This document shows, one piece after another, positions 24,216-32,705 of a DNA stretch of 33,926 nt (its first letter is position 1; each line of letters starts with the position of its first letter). The stretch lies in assembly GCA_934216155.1 (NCBI GenBank), contig CAKQBK010000020.1, positions 1-33,926 of the forward strand, in the 5' to 3' direction. The DNA comes from an uncultured Dialister sp. GTDB lineage: Bacteria > Bacillota > Negativicutes > Veillonellales > Dialisteraceae. Below the pieces are notes generated by a model. It had not been told where the DNA came from and searched no databases. It saw nothing but the letters and a program-made list of their open reading frames with translations. A program made the translations under genes and the position numbers.

Positions 24216-24671
24216 ATGATCAAACTACTCTTCCTCTCCCACCCCAAAAGCAGCGAACCCCCTATGGCCTACTTCATTATGAAAGAATTAGTAAAGCAAG
24301 CCCACCTGGAGGACCGCATCACCATCGATACAGCTAGGCTAACCAAGAACAGCACGCCCCTAAACGATGCCGCCCGCGCCGAACTGGCCATTCATCACAT
24401 CCCGACAGACGACACACTCCCCTTTGCACTGGCCTGGAAAACCTACGAAGACTACGACTTCATCCTCGCCATGGATGGCAGCGAAGAAAACGAACTGTTC
24501 AACACCGTCGGCGGCGATGTGGACGAAAAAATCCATATCCTCTCCGATTACGCCAAAAATCCCACCGCCATTCCCAATCCCGCCACCGGTGCCTTCTGGG
24601 ACGACGTGTACAAAACCTCCACCGCCGGCTGCAAGGGATTACTTGAGAAACTAGAAAGCTGGATTCGATAA
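24216..24671 (+). CDS. Low-molecular-weight phosphatase-fold protein lacking catalytic residues
   Basis: The 151-residue protein follows the low-molecular-weight protein tyrosine phosphatase fold along its length: LLFLSH at the N-terminal strand, PPMAYFIM where the family has SPMAE, YDFILAMD in the middle and NPATGAFWDDVYKTSTAGCKGLLEKL at the C-terminus. The catalytic loop C-x5-R-S is replaced by SHPKSSEP: Ser8 stands for the nucleophile Cys and Glu14 for the phosphate-binding Arg. The general-acid Asp-Pro is Asn-Pro. It should not hydrolyse phosphotyrosine and may bind a partner or ligand instead. ATG 24216 follows GGAGGTG by 6 nt; an upstream GTG inside that site is less likely. Confidence 0.75.
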   Translation: MIKLLFLSHPKSSEPPMAYFIMKELVKQAHLEDRITIDTARLTKNSTPLNDAARAELAIHHIPTDDTLPFALAWKTYEDYDFILAMDGSEENELFNTVGGDVDEKIHILSDYAKNPTAIPNPATGAFWDDVYKTSTAGCKGLLEKLESWIR

Positions 24672-24687
24672 AAGCAGTGAGAAGTAA

Positions 24688-24887
24688 AGGGTATGATTCT
24701 GCCTTGACCATATCTATAACATATTGAATATACCGCCTATCACAAGGTTATAAAAGGTTACAAAAGGTTATGAGACTAACGGAAGCCTCATAACCCTTTG
24801 TAACCTTTTATAACCGCGGCGCTTCTATATTTTATGCGCCGCCACCACCATTTCTAACTTCTCACTACTCACTTCTCACTGCTTTTT
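24688..24887. repeat. Truncated family 2 element and family 4 right half
   Basis: A GGTTATGAGA..CTCATAACC stem with iterated GGTTATAAAA units (24688-24815) runs into GCGGCGC..GCGCCGCC (about 24816-24843). CCACCACCATTTCTAACTTC and further heptamers supply the araD stop codon. Confidence 0.75.
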
Positions 24888-25574
24888 CTGTCCATAATAG
24901 GCTTTTGGTCCATGTTTTCTCTGATAATGTTTATCCAAAATATAAGAATCCATGGATGCATTTGGATTTAAGAGTAATGTTTTCATGGTCATTTCTGCCA
25001 CTTCTTCTAGTACCACCGCATGATACACTGCTTCTTCCGATGTCTTTCCCCACGTGAAAGGACCGTGATTTCTCACCAGAACCGCTGGCACCGCTAGCGT
25101 TTCTTTTTCATGGGCTTTCACGGTTTCCACGATGACTTTACCCGTATTTCCTTCATAATCCTCTTCCACTTCTTCTTTTGTCAAGGAACGACTGATAGGA
25201 ACCGGACCGTAGAAATAATCCGCATGGGTGGTTCCCAAGGCGGGAATATCTCGTCCTGCCTGTGCAAAAGCCACCGCATTCGTCGAGTGAGTATGCACCA
25301 CGCCACCAATTTCCGGAAAGGCTCTGTACAAAGCCAAGTGGGTTGGCGTATCGGACGAAGGTCGAAGATGGCCTTCTACCACATGGCCCTCCAAATCGAC
25401 CACTACCATATCCGCCGGCTGCATTCCTTCATAGGGTACGCCAGACGGCTTGATCACCACCAGACCGGTTTCTCGATCGATGCCACTCACATTGCCCCAA
25501 GTATAAATCACCACACCCCGCGCTGCCAGTTCCAGATTGGCAGCACAGACTTGACGCTTCAGTTCTTCTAACAT
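24876..25574 (-). CDS. araD: L-ribulose-5-phosphate 4-epimerase AraD
   Basis: AraD interconverts L-ribulose 5-phosphate and D-xylulose 5-phosphate, linking arabinose-type pentoses to the pentose phosphate pathway. The 232-residue protein has the class II aldolase/epimerase fold: TWGNVSGID (25-33), SSDTPTH (73-79), the zinc ligands His94 and His96 in HTHS and His170 in NHG, and the C-terminal [10 protein letters not shown] with the catalytic Tyr of epimerases. E. coli AraD, from memory, ends at AYYGQ; here Lys-Lys-Gln-stop is added by the family 4 repeat. AGAAGGAG lies before ATG. No araA or araB is nearby, so it may serve L-ascorbate or other pentose routes. Confidence 0.93.
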   Translation of the reverse strand: MLEELKRQVCAANLELAARGVVIYTWGNVSGIDRETGLVVIKPSGVPYEGMQPADMVVVDLEGHVVEGHLRPSSDTPTHLALYRAFPEIGGVVHTHSTNAVAFAQAGRDIPALGTTHADYFYGPVPISRSLTKEEVEEDYEGNTGKVIVETVKAHEKETLAVPAVLVRNHGPFTWGKTSEEAVYHAVVLEEVAEMTMKTLLLNPNASMDSYILDKHYQRKHGPKAYYGQKKQ

Positions 25575-25766
25575 ACGATTCTCCTTCTTAAAGTTTTAGC
25601 AGAAATAGGTTATCCTCTATGCACTGGCCTTTCTAACAAACAGTTTTTAGATTATCACAAGGTTATATTCGAAGAATATTCCATGAATTCAATAACATAA
25701 AAAGGGGTATTGGGGCGCTTCTTAAGTTGTGCGCCCCATCCACCACTTCGCACTACTCACTACGCA
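25575..25766. repeat. Short intergenic with a family 4 right half
   Basis: A GGGGCGC..GCGCCCC hairpin and CCACCACTTCGCACTACTCA units (25708-25766) adjoin the stop codon of the iron-type ATPase gene. The rest has no feature. Confidence 0.6.
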
Positions 25767-26816
25767 CTATTCTTCAATTACCCACGCCCGGTCTGCTGGG
25801 AAGGTGACATAGCACTGGCCTTCCAGGATGGTTTTCCCTGGGTCGAACATATCCACAATCCATTCCTTACCCAATCCATCTTTCACGAAGTACCGTACTT
25901 TTTCACCCAGGAACATTTTATTGAAAATTTGGGCTGCCACATTGACTTTGCCGTCCTGGGCCTCTTTATGCAGCTTTGCACTTTCTGGACGAATGGAAGC
26001 CACATAGGACTGTCCTTCCTTGACTGGATTGGAAGAAGCGAAGTGGACATTGCCATAGGAAACGGTATTTCCCTTTTCGCCATTCACAGTAATCAGATTG
26101 GTGGTACCAATGAAATCTGCCACAAATGGGGTTTTCGGTTCGAAATAGATTTCCTGCGGGGTTCCTACTTGATGGACTACCCCGTCTTTCAGTACCACAA
26201 TGCGATCCGACATGGACAGGGCTTCCGACTGGTCGTGGGTGACATAAATGGTAGAAAGTCCCATTTTCAGCTGGATATCACGAAGTTCCACGCGGACGCT
26301 TTCACGAAGTTTCGCATCCAAGTTGGACAGCGGTTCATCCAAAAGAAGCAATTCCGGATTCATCACCAACGCACGAGCTACAGCCACACGCTGCTGTTGC
26401 CCGCCGGACATCTGATTCGGGAAACGCTTTTCCATCCCCTTTAGCTGCATCAAAGCCAGCGCTTCCTGGACGCGCTTTTCGATTTCTGCTTTCGGTGCTT
26501 TCTTTACTCGAAGGCCATAGGATACGTTGTCAAATACGTTCATATGAGGAAACAGAGCGTATTCCTGGAACACCATAGCCGTATTTCGTCCATAGGGCGG
26601 CACTTTTTCGATATTTCTACCATTCAGAAGAATTTCCCCTTCATCCGGTTCATAAAAACCGGCAATCATACGGAGAAGGGTGGTTTTCCCACAACCAGAA
26701 GGTCCCAAAAATGTAATGAAATGGCCCTTTTCAAAATCCAGATTCACATTCTTGATTACATGACTTTTGCCGAAGTATTTATTGATATTTTTTAACTGCA
26801 ATACCAGTTCTGACAT
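25767..26816 (-). CDS. Iron(III)-type ABC transporter ATPase (FbpC-like)
   Basis: The 349-residue protein is an ATPase of the CUT1/FbpC/PotA group: Walker A GPSGCGKT (38-45), Q-loop in VFQEYALFP (82-90), signature MSGGQQQ (136-142), Walker B LLLLDEP (156-162) and switch His in YVTHDQSEA. A C-terminal TOBE-like regulatory domain follows (about 240-349). AAAGGAAA precedes ATG. It is last in a three-gene cluster whose binding protein and fused permease are of the ferric-iron type, so Fe(III) uptake is most likely; 2-aminoethylphosphonate or another anion is possible. A 158-bp gap with a family 1 fragment separates it from the permease. Confidence 0.88.
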   Translation of the reverse strand: MSELVLQLKNINKYFGKSHVIKNVNLDFEKGHFITFLGPSGCGKTTLLRMIAGFYEPDEGEILLNGRNIEKVPPYGRNTAMVFQEYALFPHMNVFDNVSYGLRVKKAPKAEIEKRVQEALALMQLKGMEKRFPNQMSGGQQQRVAVARALVMNPELLLLDEPLSNLDAKLRESVRVELRDIQLKMGLSTIYVTHDQSEALSMSDRIVVLKDGVVHQVGTPQEIYFEPKTPFVADFIGTTNLITVNGEKGNTVSYGNVHFASSNPVKEGQSYVASIRPESAKLHKEAQDGKVNVAAQIFNKMFLGEKVRYFVKDGLGKEWIVDMFDPGKTILEGQCYVTFPADRAWVIEE

Positions 26817-26844
26817 AATAATTTCCTTTCCTATATTGATAAAG

Positions 26845-26970
26845 GTTACACAGGTTTCTCAGGATACTAAAGTTTCTCAGGTTCCTCACATGTGCTGATT
26901 GACGCTGGCATTATCATCTCATTCGAGATGCCTAAGCAACTTGAGCTACCTAAGCTGCCTGAGCAACCTG
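26845..26970. repeat. Family 1 inner fragment between permease and ATPase genes
   Basis: CAGGTTTCTCAGG units face CCTGAGCAACCTG around a GACGCTGGC core; terminal inverted repeats are missing. Confidence 0.65.
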
Positions 26971-26974
26971 TTTA

Positions 26975-28636
26975 CTACAAATCAAAAATATTAATCTTAT
27001 CCCGAAGAATCAGCTTCACCACGCCGAAGGTAGCATAAATGACCAGCATGATCCCTACGGCAGTCGCACTGGCGGTGGGCAGGAATCCTTGGTTCGCCAA
27101 ACTCATGATATTGATAGACGCCAGGTTCCATTCCGGAGATACCAAGAAAATAACCGTAGAAAGAGTATTCATAGAGCGCATGAACGCATACACAAAGCTG
27201 ACAGAAAGGGAATTTTTCAACATAGGAAGGACAATCTTCCGGAATGTGGTGAAACTATTGGCCCCCAAATTGGTGGAAGCCTGTTCCAAAGAGCCTTCGA
27301 TCTGTTTCAAACCAGCCACAGCCTGTCGATATCCCACAGGGAGCTGGCGAAGAGCCATACCAAGAATGATAATGACCAAAGTGCCGGTCATTTCCAGCAC
27401 ACCATCATTGAATGCCAAAATCAATGCCAAACCGATGAAGGTCCCCGGCAAAGAAACAGGAAGCATAGCCAGGAAATCCATGACCGTTCTTCCCGGGAAT
27501 TTCTTGCGAATGGTCAGGAAAGCCAGTGCAATGCCAAGTACGGTTGTAATGGCTGCCGTCGACATAGATGCAATCCAAGAATTAGCCATGACGCTAGATT
27601 GGAGTACCCCTTCTTTGAAATAATCCAACGTAAAGGTGTAATCATACCCAAAGGCTACGGTGAACGCAAAGAGGAATACCACGCCGATGATCATCAAAAT
27701 AGCCACACACAGGGTCATGCAGAACGCCCACAGTGCCCAAGTAGCAACCGGCCCTGCGGTGACGCGAATGAGGCCGGAAACCGGTTTCCCTGTCACCGTT
27801 ACATAGGAATTCTTTTCCAAGTAATACCGCTGTACAAAGAACACAATCAAAGTCGGAATGACAAGGAATACAGAAAGGGTAGCCCCCATGGGCAGGTCCC
27901 ATGCGCCAGTCACCTGGGTGTAAGCTTCGGTAGCCAATACATGGTAGTTCCCACCGACCAACATCGGGTTACCGAAATCTGCCAACGAGTTAATAGCCAC
28001 CAAAAGGAATGCACTGGCCAACCCCGGAGTAGCCAGACGAAGGGTCACGGTGCGGAACAAGTACCAACCGCGAGCCCCTAAGTTCTGGGCTGCCAATTCC
28101 AAATTTGGACTGATACTTTTCAGTACCCCAGAAATGGTAATGTACGCCAACGGGAAAAACGCAATGGTCTGGGCCACCCACAAACCAAACGGTCCGTACA
28201 GATCCACCTTCATGCCCAGCAGGTGCCAGGTAATGAAACCACGGCGACCAAAAAGCATAATGAAAGCCAGCCCAGTGACCACCGAAGGCGCCATGGTTGG
28301 CAAAAGGGCTACCACCTGGAAAAAACGCTTACAGGGCATCTTCGTATAATTGATACCATAAGCAAAGAGGAACCCAAATACAATGGCTGTGGCTGTGGCA
28401 ATGAGAGAGGAAAAAATTGTATGTCCGAAAACTTCGATAAATTCCTTCCCTGTGATGGCCCGCATCCAGTCCGCACTGGTAGGCACCAGAAGAATTTTCA
28501 CAAATGGATAAATAATAAAAACTCCAAACAGCAAGAACACTGCCAGGATACTGATTAAAAGCGGCGGCTCCCGAAGAAGCACCTTCATTTCCGCTAAAAG
28601 GCCGGTATGTTCATGTCCGGTATCTTTTTCGTTCAT
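26975..28636 (-). CDS. Iron(III)-type ABC transporter permease, fused two-domain (FbpB-like)
   Basis: The 553-residue protein contains two binding-protein-dependent transport permease domains in tandem, about 12 spans in all, as in FbpB/SfuB, so one polypeptide forms the whole channel. EAA-type loops are present in both halves: LELAAQNLGARGWYLFRTV (about 180-200) and LEQASTNLGANSFTTFRKIV (about 450-470), each followed by a conserved Leu-Pro-like turn. GAGGAG lies 6 nt before ATG. The cytoplasmic N-terminus is about 30 residues. It works with the lipoprotein encoded upstream and the ATPase downstream. Confidence 0.9.
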   Translation of the reverse strand: MNEKDTGHEHTGLLAEMKVLLREPPLLISILAVFLLFGVFIIYPFVKILLVPTSADWMRAITGKEFIEVFGHTIFSSLIATATAIVFGFLFAYGINYTKMPCKRFFQVVALLPTMAPSVVTGLAFIMLFGRRGFITWHLLGMKVDLYGPFGLWVAQTIAFFPLAYITISGVLKSISPNLELAAQNLGARGWYLFRTVTLRLATPGLASAFLLVAINSLADFGNPMLVGGNYHVLATEAYTQVTGAWDLPMGATLSVFLVIPTLIVFFVQRYYLEKNSYVTVTGKPVSGLIRVTAGPVATWALWAFCMTLCVAILMIIGVVFLFAFTVAFGYDYTFTLDYFKEGVLQSSVMANSWIASMSTAAITTVLGIALAFLTIRKKFPGRTVMDFLAMLPVSLPGTFIGLALILAFNDGVLEMTGTLVIIILGMALRQLPVGYRQAVAGLKQIEGSLEQASTNLGANSFTTFRKIVLPMLKNSLSVSFVYAFMRSMNTLSTVIFLVSPEWNLASINIMSLANQGFLPTASATAVGIMLVIYATFGVVKLILRDKINIFDL

Positions 28637-28659
28637 AATAACTCCTCACTAGTAGAAAA

Positions 28660-28730
28660 AGTGACTAGCGCCCGGCGACCGGTGACCAGGATTTCAATTC
28701 CCAGTCACTAGTCACCAGTCACTAGTCACT
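28660..28730. repeat. Family 5 hairpin between binding protein and permease genes
   Basis: GTGACTAGCGCCCGGCGACCG and following units face CAGTCACTAGTCACCAGTCAC. It lies within the expected transcript and may lower downstream expression or protect the upstream message. Confidence 0.65.
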
Positions 28731-28777
28731 ATGTCAAATCTCATTCATAGAATCACACCTATGCGGTATGTTTCGTA

Positions 28778-29824
28778 TTATTCAGCAAAGAATGTATCGC
28801 AATTCTTCTGCTTATCAGCGCCAGCTTTCACCAGATCATAGGTCTTGAAGAGCGGCAGTTCTTTCAGCGGCTTCATGCCTTCTGGCGGAGCTACATCTGG
28901 ATTACATGCCACACCATGGGTGGTCTTTACCAGAATATCGCCGGCTTCCTTAGTGAGTACGAAATCAATGAATGCCTTAGCCACTTCATCGTTGGCATGA
29001 TTCTTAATCTTACCAACCGGGCAAGTGGTCCAACCAGCCTGGTCATAAATGGTGCTGTGGAGCTTCTGTCCCTTAGCACTAACCAGATTCTGGTCAGAAA
29101 CGAAGTTCAGGCAAATCAGGTATTCCCCTGCGCCAGCCTTCTGTCCTGGTGTGAAACCGGAAGGAGTGAACTGTGCAATCTGAGGTTTCAAAGCCTTCAG
29201 ATAAGCCCAGCCTTTTTCTTCGCCCATCTGCTGCAGAACAGAACTGATGAAAGTATTACCAGTACCAGACTTTCTCGGGTCTGGCATGATGATTTCGCCC
29301 TTGAATTCCGGTTTCAAGAGATCTTCCAATGTTTCCGGAGCCTTTACGCCCTTGGATTTGAATTCTTCATCAAAACGTTTTTCATTGTAACCGATAGACA
29401 ATACTTCCAGATACGTACCATACCAGAAACCATCTTTATCCTGGTATTCCGGAAGAATCATCTTCGCATTTGGAGATTTGTATGCTTCCAGGAGTCCATC
29501 TGCTGCTGCCTTTGCATGAGCATCTGCAGTGCCGCCCAGCCAGATATCCGCCTTCGGTGCATCCTTTTCAGCTGCAATACGAGCCAGCGCTTCCCCAGTT
29601 GGCAAGCGAATAAAGCTTACATCAGCGCCGGTCTTCTTCTTGAACAAATCAGCCAATTCCTTAGCTGTGTCTTCATGGAAAGATACATACATCACCAGCT
29701 TTTTGCCTTTCAGATTCTGCCCAGCTGCTGCGGATTCAGCCTTCTTGTCCGATCCACCACCGCAACCTGCTGTCACCAATGCCATACCTGCCAGTGTACA
29801 TGCTGCCAGAGCTTTCCAATTCAT
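28778..29824 (-). CDS. Iron(III)-type ABC transporter substrate-binding lipoprotein (FbpA-like)
   Basis: The 348-residue protein begins with a lipoprotein signal ending VTAGC (Cys21), followed by a Gly/Ser-rich linker. The body is a type II periplasmic-binding fold like ferric-binding proteins: KKLVMYVSFHEDTAKELADLF at the start, RIAAEKDAPKADIWLGGTAD, then DPRKSGTGNTFISSVLQQMG, which forms the anion-binding site in this group. The two adjacent Tyr typical of classical FbpA are not obvious, so the ligand may be chelated iron or an organic phosphonate. GAGAGGAGATG lies before ATG. It is the first gene of the three-gene cluster. Confidence 0.86.
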   Translation of the reverse strand: MNWKALAACTLAGMALVTAGCGGGSDKKAESAAAGQNLKGKKLVMYVSFHEDTAKELADLFKKKTGADVSFIRLPTGEALARIAAEKDAPKADIWLGGTADAHAKAAADGLLEAYKSPNAKMILPEYQDKDGFWYGTYLEVLSIGYNEKRFDEEFKSKGVKAPETLEDLLKPEFKGEIIMPDPRKSGTGNTFISSVLQQMGEEKGWAYLKALKPQIAQFTPSGFTPGQKAGAGEYLICLNFVSDQNLVSAKGQKLHSTIYDQAGWTTCPVGKIKNHANDEVAKAFIDFVLTKEAGDILVKTTHGVACNPDVAPPEGMKPLKELPLFKTYDLVKAGADKQKNCDTFFAE

Positions 29825-30232
29825 GAAAAAACATCTCCTCTCAAAAACATCATTTCTTTACGTAGTCTTTACAACTTGACCAATCTTTTACCATCTTACC
29901 ATAAAGTGTATACAAATTAAATCTATTTGCATAATTAGCATAGGCATCACGTTCTATAATGTCTTTACGTCATTGATAAAGAAGTTTTTTCGCTTTTCAT
30001 AATGAAGAGAACCTAAACGTAAGCAATAGGTTATTATTCTACCACGTCCACCTGTGCAACAAAACAAATATACCGCTCATCACAAGGTTATAAAGGTTAA
30101 AAAGGGTTATGAGATTCCGACAGTCTCATAACCCTTTTTAACCTTTTATACCCCTTTGATAGGCGGTATATTCACATAGTAGACCAGTAGTAAGCAGCAG
30201 AATAATAACCTATCCAATAGCCACCAACGCCC
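29825..30232. other. Intergenic upstream of the iron-type transporter
   Basis: The first 200 bp are AT-rich and should contain the transporter promoter; TAAGAT-like boxes are visible but I cannot fix one. The remainder is a complete family 2 element. Confidence 0.5.
30028..30211. repeat. Complete family 2 element (184 bp)
   Basis: AGGTTATTATTCTACC and GCAGAATAATAACCT form the terminal repeats. Inner arms ATACCGCTCATCACAAGGTT face ATAGGCGGTAT, and the central stem is GGGTTATGAGA / TCTCATAACCC. It is the best-preserved copy in the window. Confidence 0.8.
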
Positions 30233-30958
30233 CTACTTCCTCATCCCTTTTGCCCTCATTCTCGCCTTGGCCCGCTTTCGGCGTTCTCTCCGTTTAATCG
30301 TCAATCGATGGCTCTGTTCCTTGGTCCGGACATGGACCTTTGGCAACTTTCCTTTGGCAGGAGAAACGGGCGGTTTCTTTTTCTTCTTTTTCGGCACCGT
30401 CAAAACGATGTCCCCATTCAAAAGCATCCGATTGAAGCAATACGCCGTCGCCACCGCATCGGTCATAGAATCATGCCAATTCTCACTGGTGAAGCCGTAA
30501 TATTTCGCACAAATAGACAATTTCCGCTGGTTATAATTTCCCTCATCCAGGACATGCTTTCGATACACCACCGAAAAAGGGATCGACACATCCACCCGAG
30601 GCAACACCGTCTTTTCTGGAATTGCGATGCCGTTCTTTTCCAGCACGAAAAAATCATTCCAATAAGAATAGCCCACAATGGCCATGGCCTCTTGCAAAAG
30701 TGCCTCAATCCGCGGTCCCACCACATCGATGGTGGGTGCATGTTCCACCATGGCCGGCGTGATATGATTCACTTCCATTGCATGGGGCCACTCCTTGGCG
30801 TGCACCGGCCGCACGTAGCTATTCATAGCCAAACGGCCATCGGCCCAAACGGCAGAAAATTCGAGCAGCTCCGGATTTTCTACCGCCGTATGTTCCAAAT
30901 CAAACACAAGAATCTTGTTTTTCGGTATATGTCTCAGTTCCTCTAAAGAAATACGCAA
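30233..30958 (-). CDS. DEDDh 3'-5' exonuclease-like protein with a basic C-terminal tail
   Basis: The 241-residue protein has a DnaQ/RNase T-type exonuclease domain (about 14-180). The acidic residues can be placed: Asp20 and Glu22 in VFDLEHT, Asp102 in YWNDFFVLE, and His162 with Asp167 in WHDSMTDAVAT. The Lys/Arg-rich tail from about residue 189 (six consecutive Lys, then many RRERRKRAK-like clusters) is unusual and probably binds nucleic acid. The start is TTG at 30958; AGGAGA lies about 13 nt upstream and no in-frame ATG fits better. It stands alone, and RNA or DNA as substrate cannot be decided. Confidence 0.8.
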   Translation of the reverse strand: MRISLEELRHIPKNKILVFDLEHTAVENPELLEFSAVWADGRLAMNSYVRPVHAKEWPHAMEVNHITPAMVEHAPTIDVVGPRIEALLQEAMAIVGYSYWNDFFVLEKNGIAIPEKTVLPRVDVSIPFSVVYRKHVLDEGNYNQRKLSICAKYYGFTSENWHDSMTDAVATAYCFNRMLLNGDIVLTVPKKKKKKPPVSPAKGKLPKVHVRTKEQSHRLTIKRRERRKRAKARMRAKGMRK

Positions 30959-31070
30959 GATACCGCCACGTCTCCTATCTTACACAATTTCTTTTATTGT
31001 ACCATGACGGTTCAAGAAATACTGCGATTTGAGTTTCTGTTATTCAAGATGCTTTCATGAGTGACAATTC

Positions 31071-31745
31071 TTACAGTAACCAAAGAATGACTATAAAAAT
31101 CATCCCGCCAAGAATCGCCAGTAAGCAGCCATGGCCTTCACTCTTTTCTTCATGGAGGCTGCTTCTCTCTTTATGGCCAGCCGTATCAGTACTTCTATGA
31201 GCAGAAGAAACAGTATTTCCAGGAGCCGCCGGAGTCGCATTTCCATGAACTGTACCGCTTATATCGTCATCTGCTTTTAATAAATCCTCCAACTCCGCCA
31301 CGGTCCGACAAGCCCTGATTTCATCGGTCATGCTTGGACCATTGGCGTAATATTTCATTTCCTCCGTATATTTGAACAGCGCTTTAGGATCTCCTGCTTG
31401 CTTAGCAAAAGGCATTCCTTCTCTTAATATGACATAAGCATAGTGCCACATTTCCGTCCAGGAACAGGCGGTGCCCAGATGATAATAGGCCGCCGCCAAA
31501 TCATTCATCCCGCGCTGCTGATTATCGGGGTCCAACCTGGACACTTCTTGGGCCCCATGATGTAACATAGCCAGCCACTTCTTTTTATGTTGAAAGAAAT
31601 GCATCACATTTTTTGGCTGATACCCTTCCGATTTGATAATCCAGTGATCCACGTCAGACTGCAAGTCGTAAAGTTCCGCTTCCAAAGCTTCCAATGCAGG
31701 ATCCGATACAGGCGATTCATCTGACATACGGTTTTCATCATTCAT
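31071..31745 (-). CDS. Hypothetical tail-anchored protein (224 aa)
   Basis: I do not recognise the family. The protein is soluble over most of its length: helical, charged residues 14-130 with a tetratricopeptide-like feel (NDLAAAYYHLGTACSWTEMW), then a low-complexity Ser/Thr/Gly/His linker (about 160-203), then one hydrophobic C-terminal segment (GCLLAILGGMIFIVILWLL) that would anchor it in the membrane with the bulk in the cytoplasm. AAGGAGATA lies 6 nt before ATG. No operon partner is visible on either side. Confidence 0.65.
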   Translation of the reverse strand: MNDENRMSDESPVSDPALEALEAELYDLQSDVDHWIIKSEGYQPKNVMHFFQHKKKWLAMLHHGAQEVSRLDPDNQQRGMNDLAAAYYHLGTACSWTEMWHYAYVILREGMPFAKQAGDPKALFKYTEEMKYYANGPSMTDEIRACRTVAELEDLLKADDDISGTVHGNATPAAPGNTVSSAHRSTDTAGHKERSSLHEEKSEGHGCLLAILGGMIFIVILWLL

Positions 31746-32068
31746 AGCGTATCTCCTTATCTAAGAGCACATCCAACTATTTAGAATGGATTATAGCACA
31801 ATACGCCCAGTGAAACCATGTGGTCATATATTTCGACTACCCTCATTAAGGTAAGGATTTGCGTTAGTAGGTATGAGTCCGCTAGTGAACATAAGGTTCT
31901 GAAGGTTCTAAGGGTACAAAGGGTTCTCACGTTTCTCGAATGAGCCGATAGACTCTAGCATTATCATCTCATTCATTGACCCTTAGAACCTTCAGAACCT
32001 TTTCCAAAACAGAATCATCCCATATCTCGCTTCACTTAACAGCATTGAATACATAGCTATTTCCATAT
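31746..32068. repeat. Intergenic with a diverged family 1 element
   Basis: About 31846-32046 is a degenerate family 1 element: the left end reads CATTAAGGTAAGGATTTGCG, the right end CGCTTCACTTAACAGCATTG, and the arms are GGTTCTGAAGGTTCTAAGGG facing CCCTTAGAACCTTCAGAACC. No target duplication was recognised. Nothing else is visible. Confidence 0.65.
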
Positions 32069-32102
32069 AAAAAATCCCCCATGGACATAGTCCACAGGGG
32101 CT
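32069..32102 (-). terminator. Terminator downstream of the DUF1659 gene
   Basis: On the minus strand, CCCCTGTGGAC and GTCCATGGGG pair around TAT and are followed by a T-run. It lies about 34 nt after the stop codon. Confidence 0.8.
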
Positions 32103-32135
32103 GTTTAGTATTTCTATAAAACCACGAAATAGGAG

Positions 32136-32363
32136 TTATTCTTCCTGATTCAGGTCATACACATCGGTCATGCGCACACCAGAAAGGATTTCGTCGGTCA
32201 GGGCGGTATAAGCCAAGCCGGCATCCATCATTTCTTCATCGGTAGCGGTGAGTTTCACATTGGACAGGCTCAGGGTTTTCACAGCCGCTTTCCCGGTGCT
32301 AGTAACGCCGTTGTCAAAACGAATCTGAAGTTTTTTGTCGATCATAGATTTAGTAGTAGTCAT
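32136..32363 (-). CDS. DUF1659 family small protein (75 aa)
   Basis: The 75-residue protein has the DUF1659 pattern: LQIRFDNGVTSTGKAAVKTLSLSNVKLTATDEEMMDAGLAYTAL, with a conserved beta-hairpin start and helical end. Function is unknown. Members are typically encoded beside a DUF2922 protein, as here (32706-32912 on the same strand), and both are shorter than 80 residues. AAGGACG lies before ATG. A family 3 repeat and a family 4 half repeat now lie between the two genes. A terminator follows the gene. Confidence 0.85.
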   Translation of the reverse strand: MTTTKSMIDKKLQIRFDNGVTSTGKAAVKTLSLSNVKLTATDEEMMDAGLAYTALTDEILSGVRMTDVYDLNQEE

Positions 32364-32394
32364 AATTTGTACGTCCTTTCGTAACTATATATCT

Positions 32395-32580
32395 GTTGTT
32401 GGTTGATTGTTGTTGGTTGTTAGAGGAAATATCCCGTGTCCAATGCTGACAAATAGCAGAAATACATATCCTCATTGGTTTAAGGTTTATGATTTGGGAT
32501 ATCTTCAAAACCTTAAACCTCAAACCAATGGGACTTTGTAATTCGCTAAGGAAAGGTCACGGACTCGGTAGATAAACCCA
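32395..32580. repeat. Family 3 repeat between DUF2922 and DUF1659 genes
   Basis: GTTGTTGGTTGATTGTTG and an inner CATTGGTTTAAGGTTTATG / AAACCTTAAACCTCAAACCA stem identify the family. The right outer arm is degenerate. Confidence 0.7.
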
Positions 32581-32636
32581 TTTCCGACTTTGCCGCCCGT
32601 TCTACAAGAGGCAACTTTCGAAATCTTTATTTCTCC

Positions 32637-32705
32637 GCGGCGCTTCCAAATAGTGTGCGCCGCTACCTTCATTCCTAATTTCTCATTCCTAATTCCTCAT
32701 TGCTT
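32637..32705. repeat. Family 4 right half at the DUF2922 3' end
   Basis: GCGGCGCTTCC..GTGCGCCGC followed by CATTCCTAATTTCTCATTCC ends flush with the stop codon of the next gene. Confidence 0.7.
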
